Part shown: positions 1 through 9,235 of the stretch, piece by piece | Position numbering within the stretch: the first letter of the stretch is position 1 | Layout: every line of letters starts with the position of its first letter | Origin: Welwitschia mirabilis | Taxonomy: Eukaryota > Gnetophyta > Gnetopsida > Welwitschiales | Direction of reading: 5' to 3' | DNA length: 21,627 nt | NCBI GenBank assembly: GCA_051453625.1 | Contig: JBOZIK010000001.1 | Coordinates: 118,636,884 to 118,658,510 of the forward strand | The notes under the pieces: generated by a model | The model's database searches: none | What the model saw: the letters and a program-made list of their open reading frames with translations, nothing else | Told to the model about the DNA's origin: nothing | Program-made: the position numbers and the translations under genes

Positions 1-203
1 CTAAATCTTTCCCTTGGGCAACCTGTGTAATTCACGGCATCACATGGGATCGACCGAATTTTGTGGAGTCAACCAGACAAAGCGGAAAAGAAATTTTTCT
101 AAATGTTATGTATTCATTATCTAGCCATTAGATAGTTATTTTCTAATTGTTTATAATCGTTGAAGGTGAAATTCAAATTTACTAAACCCTAATAGCCTTC
201 CAT

Positions 204-211
204 TATAAATA
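204..211 (+). promoter_or_regulatory. TATA box of the copia-type LTR
   Basis: The sequence TATAAATA lies downstream of an AACCCTAATAGCC stretch and about 30 bp before a plausible transcription start around 235, as expected at a U3/R border. It defines the plus-strand reading of this LTR. Activity today is unlikely given the decay of the rest. Confidence 0.55.
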
Positions 212-264
212 GTTAAATCATAGATGACCAATCAATCTTTTAGAACCACTTTTATTAAAACAAA

Positions 265-1604
265 TCTATTGGATTTAAAAGATTAAGCTGTATATTTGTA
301 TTGCTATCATTGTTGTATCTTGGCATCTACATTTCTGACTAAAGGAGATCTATCATTGGCACACTTACTTCATTTAAAGTCAAATTTAGAGCTTCAGTGA
401 TTATACTTCTATAGAAGGAGAGCTCCATCTATTGTATTGATTTCAAAACGAGTGATATCTGTGCTTTTAAGGCATCACTACATTTCTACCCAGTTTGCTA
501 AAGGTTAAGACTAAGCCTTGAAAAGTTCGTTGCTAAAGGTTAAGACTAAGCCTTGAAAAGTCCATTCTATAGGTTGAGATTTAGCCTTAAAAAGTNNNNN
601 NNNNNNNNNNNNNNNNNNNNNNNNNNNNNNNNNNNNNNNNNNNNNNNNNNNNNNNNNNNNNNNNNNNNNNNNNNNNNNNNNNNNNNNNNNNNNNNNNNNN
701 NNNNNNNNNNNNNNNNNNNNNNNNNNNNNNNNNNNNNNNNNNNNNNNNNNNNNNNNNNNNNNNNNNNNNNNNNNNNNNNNNNNNNNNNNNNNNNNNNNNN
801 NNNNNNNNNNNNNNNNNNNNNNNNNNNNNNNNNNNNNNNNNNNNNNNNNNNNNNNNNNNNNNNNNNNNNNNNNNNNNNNNNNNNNNNNNNNNNNNNNNNN
901 NNNNNNNNNNNNNNNNNNNNNNNNNNNNNNNNNNNNNNNNNNNNNNNNNNNNNNNNNNNNNNNNNNNNNNNNNNNNNNNNNNNNNNNNNNNNNNNNNNNN
1001 NNNNNNNNNNNNNNNNNNNNNNNNNNNNNNNNNNNNNNNNNNNNNNNNNNNNNNNNNNNNNNNNNNNNNNNNNNNNNNNNNNNNNNNNNNNNNNNNNNNN
1101 NNNNNNNNNNNNNNNNNNNNNNNNNNNNNNNNNNNNNNNNNNNNNNNNNNNNNNNNNNNNNNNNNNNNNNNNNNNNNNNNAGATTTATACTTAAAAAGTA
1201 CATTTGTAAAGTTAATAGGTTAACCTGAAATACCTAGTGAAGTAATAAATATTAGATCTATATTGGAAGAAGCTAATCATTGAGAGTGGAGTAGGGGAGT
1301 TTCTTGAACCACTATAAATCTAACTTGCATCAAATTCATATTTTGTGCTTTTAGTTTTTGATTCTTCACTTTCAGTATTTTATCATATGGTGCACTTCCT
1401 AGAATAATATATTTATACATGTAAGTTACATCTAGATTGATTTCTTTCAAATTATTTATTAATTTATTGAAAGAACCTATTCGCTTCCCCTCTAGGGTTC
1501 TTAATCCTATCAATATATATATTATTTTAAGTATCAATATGGTGTACATTATTATTGATTAGATTTTGTGCATATTTTTTTATTACATATCTTTTATTAT
1601 ACTT
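265..1604. repeat. Direct duplication A, copy 1 (pairs with 1705-2440)
   Basis: Sequence from about 265 to the gap edge at 1604 recurs at 1705-2440 with roughly 85-90% identity by eye. Copy 1 is longer only because it contains the 585-N gap at 596-1180. Copy 1 stops at a 100-N gap and copy 2 starts on the other side of it. Confidence 0.85.
494..595 (+). repeat. 35-bp tandem units within copia LTR
   Basis: Three imperfect units start near 495, 530 and 562. The first two read TTGCTAAAGGTTAAGACTAA followed by GCCTTGAAAAG; the third is diverged. A further diverged unit follows the gap at 1181-1235 (ending in AACCTGAAAT). The same series recurs at about 1932-2070. Several plant copia LTRs carry short tandem R/U5 units like these. 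Confidence 0.7.
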
Positions 1605-1704
1605 NNNNNNNNNNNNNNNNNNNNNNNNNNNNNNNNNNNNNNNNNNNNNNNNNNNNNNNNNNNNNNNNNNNNNNNNNNNNNNNNNNNNNNNNNNNNNNNN
1701 NNNN

Positions 1705-2440
1705 TATTGGATTTAAAAGATTAAGCTATGTATTTGTGTTGTTATCATTATTATATTTTGGCATCTACATTTGTGACTAAAGGAGATCCACCATTGGCAT
1801 ACTTACTTCATTCAAAGTCAGACTTAGAGCTTCAATGATTGTACTTCTATAGAAGGCGATCTCCATCTATTGTATTGGTTTTAAAACGAGTGATATCTAT
1901 GCCTTTAAGGCATTACTACATCACTACCCAGTTTGCTAAATGTTGAAACTAAGCCTTAAAAAATCTGTTGCTAAAGGTTGAGACTAAGCCTTGAAATGTC
2001 TATTCTCTAGGTTAAAACTTAGCCTGAAAAAGTCTATTTGTAAAGGTTATAGGTGAACCTGAAATACTTGGTAAAGTAATAGAGATCCGAGATCTATCTT
2101 GAAAGAAGCTAATCATTAAGAATGGAGTAGGAGAGTCTCCTAGACCACTGTAAATCCAACTTACATCAAATTAATAGTTTGTGCTTTCAGTTTTTGATTC
2201 TTTGCTTTCAGTACTTTATCATATTGTGCACTTCCTAGAATAATATATTTATGTATGCAAGTTGCATCTAGATTGATTTCTTTCAGATTATTTATTGAGT
2301 TTTTAAAGGAACCTAGTCACTTCCCCTCTAGGGTTCTTAATTCTATCAATATATATATTATTTTAAGTATCAATATGATGTACATTTTTATTGATTAGAT
2401 TTCATGCATATTTTTTTATTACATATCTTTTATTATACTT
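1705..2440 (+). mobile_element. Copia-type LTR, second partial copy with leader
   Basis: This repeats the R/U5 part of the LTR at 265-1604, from the TTGGATTTAAAAGATTAAGC stretch through the tandem 35-bp units, the U5 'gagtaggagagtc..gaccactgtaaatcc' segment and the C-rich end. The LTR closes with CA at 2347-2348. About 90 bp of shared sequence follows, which would be the primer-binding site and leader of the element. An AT dinucleotide run stands where the primer-binding site is expected, so the tRNA used cannot be read. The U3 and TATA box are absent because the copy begins at a gap. Confidence 0.5.
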
Positions 2441-2550
2441 TATGATGAGGATTATTTATATTATCCACATTTATTTTCTTTATCTATTAGACATTTTAGT
2501 GGGGGCTATTAATTATTAGTATATTTAATGAATACATTTTTGAAAACTTT
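2441..2550. other. Short unassigned spacer between duplicated units
   Basis: This AT-rich stretch includes TTTTAGTGGGGGCTATTAA near 2494-2512. A G-rich run followed by TATTAA could be a polypurine tract or LTR edge, but nothing else supports that. Confidence 0.3.
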
Positions 2551-2976
2551 TATCATAGGCTTCTATTTTTCAAGAATATTTTTTTAGCCTATCATCCCTC
2601 ATATTGTCTAGACCACCATGAGGATAATAGTATGGCTAGTTATACTACACCAGTAAAATGTTTAGTTATCCATTTTTTACTTTTCTATCCTACATTTTAA
2701 AGATCCTAAAAATAGTTTTGAGTTTATTTATAATTCTTTAGCTAATTTATTATTAGACAATTTAGTTCACAATCATGATTGTTTACCTAGTTTGGTAAAG
2801 GACTGACAAGGCTAAGAGAGGAGCTATGTTGCATTGCTAAATTGTATGTATTTGATAAGTTATTTTGACCAATTATGTAGTACATTAAATAGGTTTATAA
2901 TAAATTTTAATGATAATGGGGAGCTAAGATAAATGACACAAAAATATGTAATCTTCATTAAATTTTACAGTATTTG

Positions 2977-3016
2977 CTTAAGTGTTTTTATCATCTAGAT
3001 GATAAAAACATTTAAG
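2977..3016. repeat. 40-bp near-perfect palindrome (copy 1)
   Basis: Arms 2977-2996 and 2997-3016 are reverse complements at 19 of 20 positions with no spacer. The single exception is a G:T wobble pair at 2982/3011, and the centre is ATCTAGAT. As RNA or single-stranded DNA it would fold into a long hairpin. It lies about 220 bp upstream of the TATA-like sequence of the LTR-like unit. Confidence 0.9.
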
Positions 3017-3233
3017 TAAAGGAGGATGCCAACTTGATCAATGTGGCAGCTAATGTGGAACTCTTAATATGTGGCATCATCTCCCATGAAGTCCAAATGA
3101 TCAGCAGAATAGTATCTAAGATAAATACTTCATCAAAATTCAATAAACTCTAGATATTTATCTCACATTTTCTTCCATGATTGTTAGGTTTGTTCATGCA
3201 CTTATTAATCTTACTTGATTTTATATTCTATGT

Positions 3234-3245
3234 TATAATAAATAC
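3234..3245 (+). promoter_or_regulatory. TATA-like sequence in LTR-like unit B
   Basis: TATAATAAATAC is followed by CTCCTCTGCTCTCAACTCC, a pyrimidine-rich start-site context. The second copy (near 4250) reads GTAATAAATAC, so the TATA core is weakened there. Confidence 0.35.
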
Positions 3246-3562
3246 CTCCTCTGCTCTCAACTCCATTTCATCTTTATTTGCACTAGAAATTTTCATAAAA
3301 AGAGATTGAAGAGATAAAGATCTATCCATTATTATTACAAAGAGACTTCTTCCTTGCTATTGAGTTGTGTATCCTTTATTGAGGTGCTACTACTTTGTAA
3401 CATGAATGTTGATTTGATTCTAATTAAAACTTTGCTTATATTTATATCTTTATTTTGTGCATNNNNNNNNNNNNNNNNNNNNNNNNNNNNNNNNNNNNNN
3501 NNNNNNNNNNNNNNNNNNNNNNNNNNNNNNNNNNNNNNNNNNNNNNNNNNNNNNNNNNNNNN

Positions 3563-4477
3563 AGTATATCATAAGCTTCTATTTTTAAAGAATATTTTTT
3601 TAGCCTATCATCCCTCATATTGTCTGGACCATCATGAGGATGGTAGTATGGCTAGTTATACTACACAGGTAAAATGTTTAGTTATCCATTTTAGTTATCC
3701 ATTTTTTACTTTTCTATCCTACATTTTAAAGTTCCTAAATATGTTATTGATTTTATTTATAATTATTTAGCTAATTTATTATTAGACAATTTAACTCATA
3801 ATCATGATTATTTACCTGGTTTGATCAAGGACTGATAAGGCTAAGTGAGGGGCTATGTTGCATTGCTAAATTATATGTATTTGATAAGGTATTTTAACCA
3901 ATTATGTAGTAANNNNNNNNNNTAATGATAATTGGGAGATAAGATAAATGACACAAAAATATGTAATCTTCATTACATTTTATAGTATTTGCTTAAGTGT
4001 TTTTGTCATTCAGATGATAAAAACATTTAAGTAAAGGAGGACACTAACTCAATCAATGTGGCAGCTGATGTGGAACTCTTGTTATGTGGCATCATCTCCC
4101 ATGAAGGCCAAATGATTAGCAGGATAGTATCTAAGATAAATACTTCATCAAACTTCAATAAATGCTGGATATTTATCTCACATTTTTTTGCATGATTGTT
4201 AGGGTTGTTCATGCACTTATTAATCTTACCTGATTTTAGATTTTATTTTGTAATAAATACCTTCTCTACTCTTAACTCCATTTCATCTTTATTTGCATTA
4301 AAAATTTTCATAATATGAGATTGAAAAGCTAAAGATCTATCCATTCTTATTGCAAAGAGACTTCTTCATTTTTATTGAGTTGTGTATCCTTTATTGAGGT
4401 GTTGCTACTTTGTTACATGAATTTTGATTCGATTCTAATCAAAACTTTGCTTATTTTTATATCTTTATTTTGTGCAT
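3563..4477. repeat. Direct duplication B, copy 2
   Basis: This is the partner of 2551-3462, starting directly after a 100-N gap. Base changes between the copies are mostly transitions. The copy continues into unique sequence at 4478. Confidence 0.88.
3992..4031. repeat. Decayed palindrome (copy 2)
   Basis: This is the counterpart of the 40-bp palindrome at 2977-3016. Here 16 of 20 arm positions pair. The differences include A to G in the left arm and a CT to TC change at the centre. Confidence 0.8.
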
Positions 4478-5099
4478 GTCCCTCATTATTTATGTTATTT
4501 ATTATTCTATGATAGTTTTTTTAGTGATATAGATTATAACGACAACCTTTGTNNNNNNNNNNNNNNNNNNNNNNNNNNNNNNNNNNNNNNNNNNNNNNNN
4601 NNNNNNNNNNNNNNNNNNNNNNNNNNNNNNNNNNNNNNNNNNNNNNNNNNNNAGGTTATAACTGCAATATAAGGTTAACATTATTAGTTTAGGTGAATTA
4701 TGTTTACTTTTCTAGTTTAACTTTACATTATTTTCATATTCTGTTTGATGTACCTGATAGCTTATGTTGGTCTTGATCCAGTGATGGCTATTCTAGATTG
4801 ATCTATATTATATAGAGTTGATCTTCATGACAGGTTAATTTGGTAATTACATAGAAGTTGTATTTAGTTTATACTTGCATTTCATTTTCGTAAATGTACT
4901 TGCATTGTTATTTCATTCCACTCTAAGGATACGACATTTGAGTTACTCCCATCTATGTTAGTATGTTGTGTTGTGTAAAATCTATATATATTTTTGATTG
5001 ATAAGATCTACTTAAGAATGTTACATTTGCACGAATATACACTACAATAATATAGAACATTTTCTATGGTTTTAACATGTTAAACATTAATATTAATAA
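4478..5099. other. AT-rich stretch, possible LTR U5 and unknown sequence
   Basis: This stretch includes a 100-N gap (4553-4652). Apart from the GC-richer GGATACGAC segment at 4926-4955, noted as a possible gypsy U5 end, I see only AT-rich DNA with no coherent frame on either strand. Confidence 0.4.
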
Positions 5100-5400
5100 A
5101 GGATTAAAATTTTTTATCTATTTTATTATTCAAGTTATTCCCTAAGAAATCATTATTAAGATTATATGGATTAGAGGAATTAATACTTCCTAATATTTCT
5201 TTACATTCTTCAATATCATCAAATAAAGTTGGGTTTAAACTAAGGATCCTTTCTTTTAAAGGATGTATTAAATAAGCATAAAGGGTCTAATTTGTTGCTC
5301 AAGATTAAAATATTCTCCCATATTATTTTTAGCTATAGCAGAGACTCTAATAATGAATTTCTTATTCCTTATGTGGAATTCCATCATTCTTGTTCATGTG
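5100..5400 (-). pseudogene. Post-protease linker of element II
   Basis: On the minus strand this reads as the segment that normally joins protease to reverse transcriptase. Fragments such as FHIRNKKFI and DIEECKEILGSI stay in frame for short stretches with Asp/Glu-rich then Asn-rich composition. It fits the position only; I recognise no domain. Reverse transcriptase should start soon after but is absent. Confidence 0.4.
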
Positions 5401-5720
5401 TCAATAATGCAATGGGTTGTTGCATAAAAGGCTTTTTCTAAGAGTAAAGGACATCTTCCATTGTATTCTACATTAATAATTACCACATCTATAATATAAA
5501 AGGCTTCTTCAATTTATAACCAAATCCTTAATAACTCTAATTAGTTTTCTAAGAGTTACATTAGCTATTTTAAACATAATTTTTATTGACTCAATCTTAT
5601 TTTCTAATCCAACATTTTTACAAATGTGAAATGGCATAATGTTAATATTGGATTATATGTCTATAAGTTCTTTATTAATCTTTTCATGTCTTTTAATATA
5701 ATACTAATTGTGGCAGTCCC
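5400..5720 (-). pseudogene. Retroviral-type aspartic protease relic (copy 1)
   Basis: In the element this protease would cleave the Gag-Pol polyprotein. On the minus strand I read, in order: PNFKGLGTATISI (family: P-K-L-K-D-P-G-S-F-T-I); then the active-site block as D-I-stop-S-N-I-N-I-M-P-F, where intact members have D-L-G-A-S-[IV]-N-[LI]-M-P; then ICKNVGLENK; and a C-terminal block CPLILEKAF where the family has PLILGRPFLAT. The catalytic Asp is readable, but the following Gly is a stop codon (TAA) and a frameshift precedes it. The same stop is present in the second copy. Confidence 0.75.
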
Positions 5721-6238
5721 TAGGCCTTTGAAATTTGGACATTTTTATGCTACTAATTTAAAAAGGAACTAGGCAATGAATACCCTAATTACTATGATTT
5801 TTTGCTAGTTTCTCTTGACTAAGTCTTTTCAAATTTTATTATATTTAGGATTATCTTGTAATATTTTTTAAAAATATAGGTTAATGATTATATCATGTGT
5901 AATTACTTTAAGATAATCATCATTTATAGGATTAGTCTTTAGTCATTATAATCAAATAATTATGGGTTTATTTCCTATGATTTCATTTAGTGTGTTTTGA
6001 TTGGATTTTTTTTTAGGATCTTAAAGAAAACTAGGTTGATCAAGAATTTCTATGTCATCATTATGGGTCTAATTTTCTTATTTATGATAAGTTGAGACTA
6101 CCTTATTTAGAGTTATATCATGTTCACTTCTTACCACTATCTTCCAATCCTTTTTAACATTATTTGGGTTAGGAATGATTTGGGTTTCAAGGAGTCTTGA
6201 GGTTATTAGTTTTTTAATATGGTTTACTAAAATATTCC
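5413..6238. repeat. Direct duplication C, copy 1 (pairs with 6339-7147)
   Basis: About 820 bp covering protease and the gag-protease linker recurs after a 100-N gap at 6339-7147, roughly 92% identical by eye. Both share the stop in the protease active site. Confidence 0.88.
6078..6238 (-). pseudogene. gag C-terminal linker with decayed RSG-type motif (copy 1)
   Basis: On the minus strand this is an open stretch reading IIPNPNNVKKDWKIVVRSEH and onward. Athila-type Gag-Pol carries 'NPREHCKAITLRSGK' at this place, between the zinc knuckle and protease, and the NPN...V..RS.. spacing matches. It is cut at its N-terminal side by the gap at 6239-6338. Confidence 0.6.
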
Positions 6239-6338
6239 NNNNNNNNNNNNNNNNNNNNNNNNNNNNNNNNNNNNNNNNNNNNNNNNNNNNNNNNNNNNNN
6301 NNNNNNNNNNNNNNNNNNNNNNNNNNNNNNNNNNNNNN

Positions 6339-6660
6339 TGAGTTGTTGCACAAAAGGCTTTTTCTAAGATTAAAGGACATCTTCCATTGTATTCCACATT
6401 AATAATGATCACATCTATAAGGTAAAAGGCTTTTTTAATTTATAACCAAATCCTTAATAACTCCAATTAGTTTTCTAAGAGTTACATTAGCTAGTTTGAA
6501 CATAATTTTTATTGACTCAATCTTATTTTCTAACCCAACATTTTTACAAATGTGAAATGGCATAATGTTAATACTAGATTATATGTCTATCAGTTCTTTC
6601 TTAATCTTTTCATGTCTTTTAAGATAATACTAATTGTGGTAGTTCCTAGGCCTTTGAAAT
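6339..6660 (-). pseudogene. Retroviral-type aspartic protease relic (copy 2)
   Basis: This is the second copy of the protease block, with the same order of motifs: a PLILEKAFCAT-like C-terminus near 6345-6400, the MPF block near 6555-6600 with the same stop after Asp, and the KFGHFYATKELG-coding opposite strand over the upstream linker. The short plus-strand frame at 6552-6740 is a shadow. The shared stop shows the copies come from one already dead parent. Confidence 0.72.
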
Positions 6661-7147
6661 TTGGACATTTTTATGCTACTAAAGAACTAGGCAATGAATA
6701 CCCTAATTACTATGATTTTTTTCTATTTTCTCTTGACTAATTCTTTTCATATTTTATTATATTTAGGATTATCTTGCAATATTTTCTAAAAATGGAGGTT
6801 AATGATTAGATCATGTGTAATTACCTTAAGATAATCATCATTGATAGGATTAGTCTTTAATCATTGTAATCAAAGAATTATGTGTTATTTCCTATGATTT
6901 CATTTTGTGTGTTTTCATTGGATTTTTTTAGGAGCTTAAAGTAAGTTGATTAAGAATTTCTATGTCATCATTATGGGTTTAATTTTCTTATTTATGATAA
7001 GTCAAGACTATCTTATTCGGAGTTATATCATGTTTACTTCTTACCACTATCTTATAATCCTTTTTAACATTATTTGGGTTAGGAATGGTTTAGGTTTCAA
7101 GGAGTCTTATGGTTATTAGTTTTTAAGATGGTTTACTAAAATATTCC
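6339..7147. repeat. Direct duplication C, copy 2
   Basis: This is the partner of 5413-6238. It continues past 7147 into the gag linker, so this is the copy still joined to the rest of element II. Confidence 0.88.
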
Positions 7148-7245
7148 TATAAGTTTTCCATATTCTTATTAGTGGCTTATTTTATTTTATTCAATTCTTT
7201 CATTGAAGCTCTAAGGAAATAATTCTTGGGAGAGTTGTGGAACTT

Positions 7246-7320
7246 AAAGTTATTATACTAAAAGTTGTAAGACTAAAAGTTATTAGGATAAACGTTATTG
7301 GGATAAAAGTTATTACTACT
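7246..7320 (-). repeat. Five 15-bp tandem units coding YPNNF-type pentapeptides
   Basis: Units start at 7246, 7261, 7276, 7291 and 7306. On the minus strand they translate as SSNNF, YPNNV, YPNNF, then two units whose first codon has become a stop (stop-SYNF and stop-YNNF). They sit between the zinc knuckle and the RSG-type motif, where Athila Gag proteins carry an Asn/Gln/Tyr/Pro-rich linker. Confidence 0.85.
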
Positions 7321-7455
7321 ATATCTATTATTAAAATATGGTCTGAATACTAGTTGTGGTTTTATCTTTTGTTACTAAAATTATTGGTTATTTTTTAGAG
7401 TAGTGGATCTTTAATTAAATGTACAAGCTTATTTATAAATCATTTTTATAGATTT

Positions 7456-7512
7456 TGGTAATGCAGGATAATCTTTGATGTATGGAGGATTGTTTTTACA
7501 TATTTCACAATG
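7456..7512 (-). pseudogene. Decayed CCHC zinc knuckle of gag II
   Basis: The minus strand reads HCEICKNNPPYIKDYPALP. The nucleic-acid-binding knuckle of the family is C-x2-C-x3-H-x4-C; here both first cysteines remain, His is Pro, and the last Cys is Tyr (one G to A change). It therefore could not bind zinc. Confidence 0.6.
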
Positions 7513-8208
7513 AGAGAAAGATGCTAATGTTTGAGATTATTAATCTAACATTTTAGCATTAGTGAAGGCCTTGGTGTAAGTTCCCAAAGTCTTGGTAAGA
7601 TCTTATAACATGTTCTTAAATTTCTACCTTTCTTAATGATTAGTTTGGATCATGTTAAACTAATTTCTATTAATCCTTCCAAGATTTTCTAGGTATCCTT
7701 CAAATTCAAGTTAAGTAAATTTCCATTACATGAAAAATCTACTATTTGTTTAGTTTGGCTATTTAATCCATATAGAATTAGTAACAACTTTTCTCTCTAA
7801 ATTCCTCTGTAGGATTAGACGAGAAAGCAATTATAAATATTTCATAGGTTTTAGCATAATATTCATGAGGTTGTTATGAAAAATTAGTTACTTTTTTTTC
7901 TTTTACTTATGGTTCTTTTACTTATGAATATTTTTATAAAGGCATATTGCACTTGGTTTCAAGTTTTCATTCTTTTATGTGGGATAGTTTTTAACCAATT
8001 TTTAGCCTTACCTCTAAGGATGAAATGGAAAATGATCATCTATGTCCTATCAATTAACTATTTTTTCATTTCTTAAAGTGAGAATGAGTTGTTCTATTTT
8101 AACTAAGTGTTGGAAAGAATTACCTTATCCTCTTTTGAGAAGATGGAATAGGCTTATAGGCTTTTAATTTTTACATCATCCTCATTAGATAGGTCAAAGA
8201 GGTTTTGG

Positions 8209-8305
8209 ATCTTTATTTTTCTTTAATCTATCATGTCCCTAATAGTTAATGTAATAGAAGTAGAAGCAGTAGTAGAGGTTGATATTTTTAAAGGTTTAGA
8301 AGAAA
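8209..8305. repeat. Short direct duplication across gap, copy 1 (pairs with 8406-8502)
   Basis: About 97 bp from ATCTTTATTTTTCTTTAATC onwards, including AGAAGTAGAAGCAGTAGTAG, recurs at 8406-8502 beyond a 100-N gap with about 10 differences. Confidence 0.85.
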
Positions 8306-8405
8306 NNNNNNNNNNNNNNNNNNNNNNNNNNNNNNNNNNNNNNNNNNNNNNNNNNNNNNNNNNNNNNNNNNNNNNNNNNNNNNNNNNNNNNNNNNNNNNN
8401 NNNNN

Positions 8406-8502
8406 ATCTCTCCTTTTCTTTAATCTATCATGTCCTTAATAGTTAATGTATTAGAAGTAGAAGTAGTAGTAGAGGTTGATATTTTTCAAGATTTAGAAGA
8501 AA
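8406..8502. repeat. Short direct duplication across gap, copy 2
   Basis: Partner of 8209-8305. It encodes the Ser/Thr-rich N-terminal part of gag II on the minus strand. Confidence 0.85.
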
Positions 8503-8632
8503 AAATTTTTTGAAAGGTAGTATTTGAGGAGGAAGATGATTTGAACAAATTACTTTCAAAAATAGGTAAATTACTTTTACAAATATGAAAATTATAATAA
8601 TCATCATCTTCTATTGAAGATTGAAATGAAAA

Positions 8633-8675
8633 TTTCTGACCTCAAGTTCTTGAATTGAAATCCACTAATCTATCT
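8633..8675. repeat. 43-bp identical direct repeat flanking gap, left
   Basis: The 43 bases from TTTCTGACCTCAAG to the gap edge are identical to 8776-8818 on the other side of a 100-N gap. Perfect identity bounded by the gap suggests unmerged contig ends. Confidence 0.95.
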
Positions 8676-8775
8676 NNNNNNNNNNNNNNNNNNNNNNNNN
8701 NNNNNNNNNNNNNNNNNNNNNNNNNNNNNNNNNNNNNNNNNNNNNNNNNNNNNNNNNNNNNNNNNNNNNNNNNNN

Positions 8776-8818
8776 TTTCTGACCTCAAGTTCTTGAATTG
8801 AAATCCACTAATCTATCT
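8776..8818. repeat. 43-bp identical direct repeat flanking gap, right
   Basis: Identical partner of 8633-8675. Confidence 0.95.
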
Positions 8819-8929
8819 TTAATTACTTTGCTAACAAATTGCTTCTTCTGCTAGTGCTTTTTCTATGTTATCATTTTCTTGCATTTTTATAAAATGTTAA
8901 AACATGCTTCTTTACATCTAAGTGGAAAA

Positions 8930-8976
8930 CTTCCTTCTAGATCACATGCACTACAAGAAGGAAGCTATATAAATAG
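8930..8976. other. Inverted repeat and plus-strand TATA-like sequence in element II leader
   Basis: CTTCCTTCT (8930-8938) and AGAAGGAAG (8956-8964) form a perfect 9-bp inverted repeat with a 17-nt loop. It is directly followed by TATATAAATAG at 8966-8976 on the plus strand. It lies between the primer-binding site and gag start of element II. It may be a leader hairpin, or the TATA-like run may be chance in AT-rich DNA. Confidence 0.5.
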
Positions 8977-9235
8977 TGGATGTGGTACTTACTTAGATTG
9001 CATAAAGCACAAAGTGCGGATTAAGTTTATTGAAAACAATAATAATCTCCAACTTAAAATAAAACATAATACTAATAGAAATTTTAACATCAAGTTAAAC
9101 TAATAAAGTAAAATTGCAGACTAATCTAAAAATTAAAAAAAAAAATTGTATATTAACACTACATAAGTAAACATCTTCAAATCAATTTGCTTACTTGAGT
9201 AGAAAGGATCAACCTTTTAGATTTCCTTGAACTTC

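Larger units (their letters stand above)
1..1512 (+). mobile_element. Copia-type LTR (first copy; 5' end outside window)
   Basis: This is a long terminal repeat read on the plus strand. What is seen: a TATA box at 204-211 preceded by an AACCCTAA-like stretch; tandem 35-bp units ending in CCTTGAAAAG at 494-595; a segment near 1285-1325 with a 'gagtag..gag..gaaccactataaatc' pattern; and a terminal CCCCTCTAGGGTTCTTAATC stretch ending in CA at 1511-1512. From knowledge of the family, these are typical of the R/U5 half of large Ty1/copia LTRs of the SIRE/Maximus type, where the LTR closes shortly after a C-rich run. The TG start must lie left of position 1. A 585-N gap (596-1180) interrupts it, but its two edges carry overlapping sequence, so little may really be missing. 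The lineage is inferred by eye; another copia clade is possible. Confidence 0.55.
2551..3462. repeat. Direct duplication B, copy 1 (pairs with 3563-4477)
   Basis: The sequence from about 2551 to the gap edge at 3462 recurs at 3563-4477, offset about 1,015 bp and roughly 90% identical by eye. Both copies contain the palindromic stretch, the ATGTGGC motifs and the TATA-like region. Copy 2 has a 10-N gap at 3913-3922 where copy 1 has about 26 bases, so that gap is undersized. Confidence 0.88.
2551..5000 (+). mobile_element. LTR-like unit in two partial copies (plus strand)
   Basis: I read this as a retroelement LTR with flanking internal sequence. Seen: a U3-like part with three ATGTGGC-type motifs (near 3043-3075), a TATA-like TATAATAAATAC at 3234-3245, then pyrimidine-rich CTCCTCTGCTCTCAACTCC as at many R starts. 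After the second copy a more GC-rich piece at 4926-4955 (GGATACGACATTTGAGTTAC then TCCC) resembles the U5 end of Ty3/gypsy LTRs. Neither TG nor CA ends, target-site duplications nor a primer-binding site could be fixed. No protein domain is recognisable at 2551-2850 or 3563-3860, although a frame containing PSYCLDHHED stays open in copy 2. Class and boundaries are uncertain. Confidence 0.4.
7000..8884 (-). pseudogene. gag relic of element II
   Basis: Gag packages the element RNA into virus-like particles. The minus-strand start is placed at the ATG at 8882-8884 (MQENDNIEKALAEEA), followed by a frameshift into QFVSKVIKDRLVDFNSRT and a Ser-rich stretch. Next come: TIRDMID near 8230, like the start of plant gypsy Gag; MIIFHFILRGKAKNWLKTIP at about 7980-8038 (family: F.FSL.DKAK.WL..LP); EYYAKTYEIF near 7870 (family: ESLYEAWERF); LYGLNSQTKQIVD at 7733-7779 (family: FYNGLNP.TR..VD); a decayed zinc knuckle at 7456-7512; the pentapeptide repeat; and the RSG-type motif. 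Two 100-N gaps (8306-8405, 8676-8775), several stops and at least two frameshifts interrupt it. The match to the retrotransposon gag family is strong in order and spacing. Confidence 0.75.

Noticed and set aside
319-349. TTGGCATCTAC as a possible primer-binding site
   Set aside because: It resembles Tat-type sites in the first bases only, and the LTR continues for over 1 kb to a better end at 1512.
511-1203. Long open frames on both strands (230 and 213 codons)
   Set aside because: They consist almost entirely of the 585-N gap; the readable ends are LTR sequence.
8879-9103. 74-codon plus-strand frame starting MHFYKMLKHASLHLS
   Set aside because: It runs opposite to the leader of element II, has no recognisable domain, and its length is within chance for this composition.
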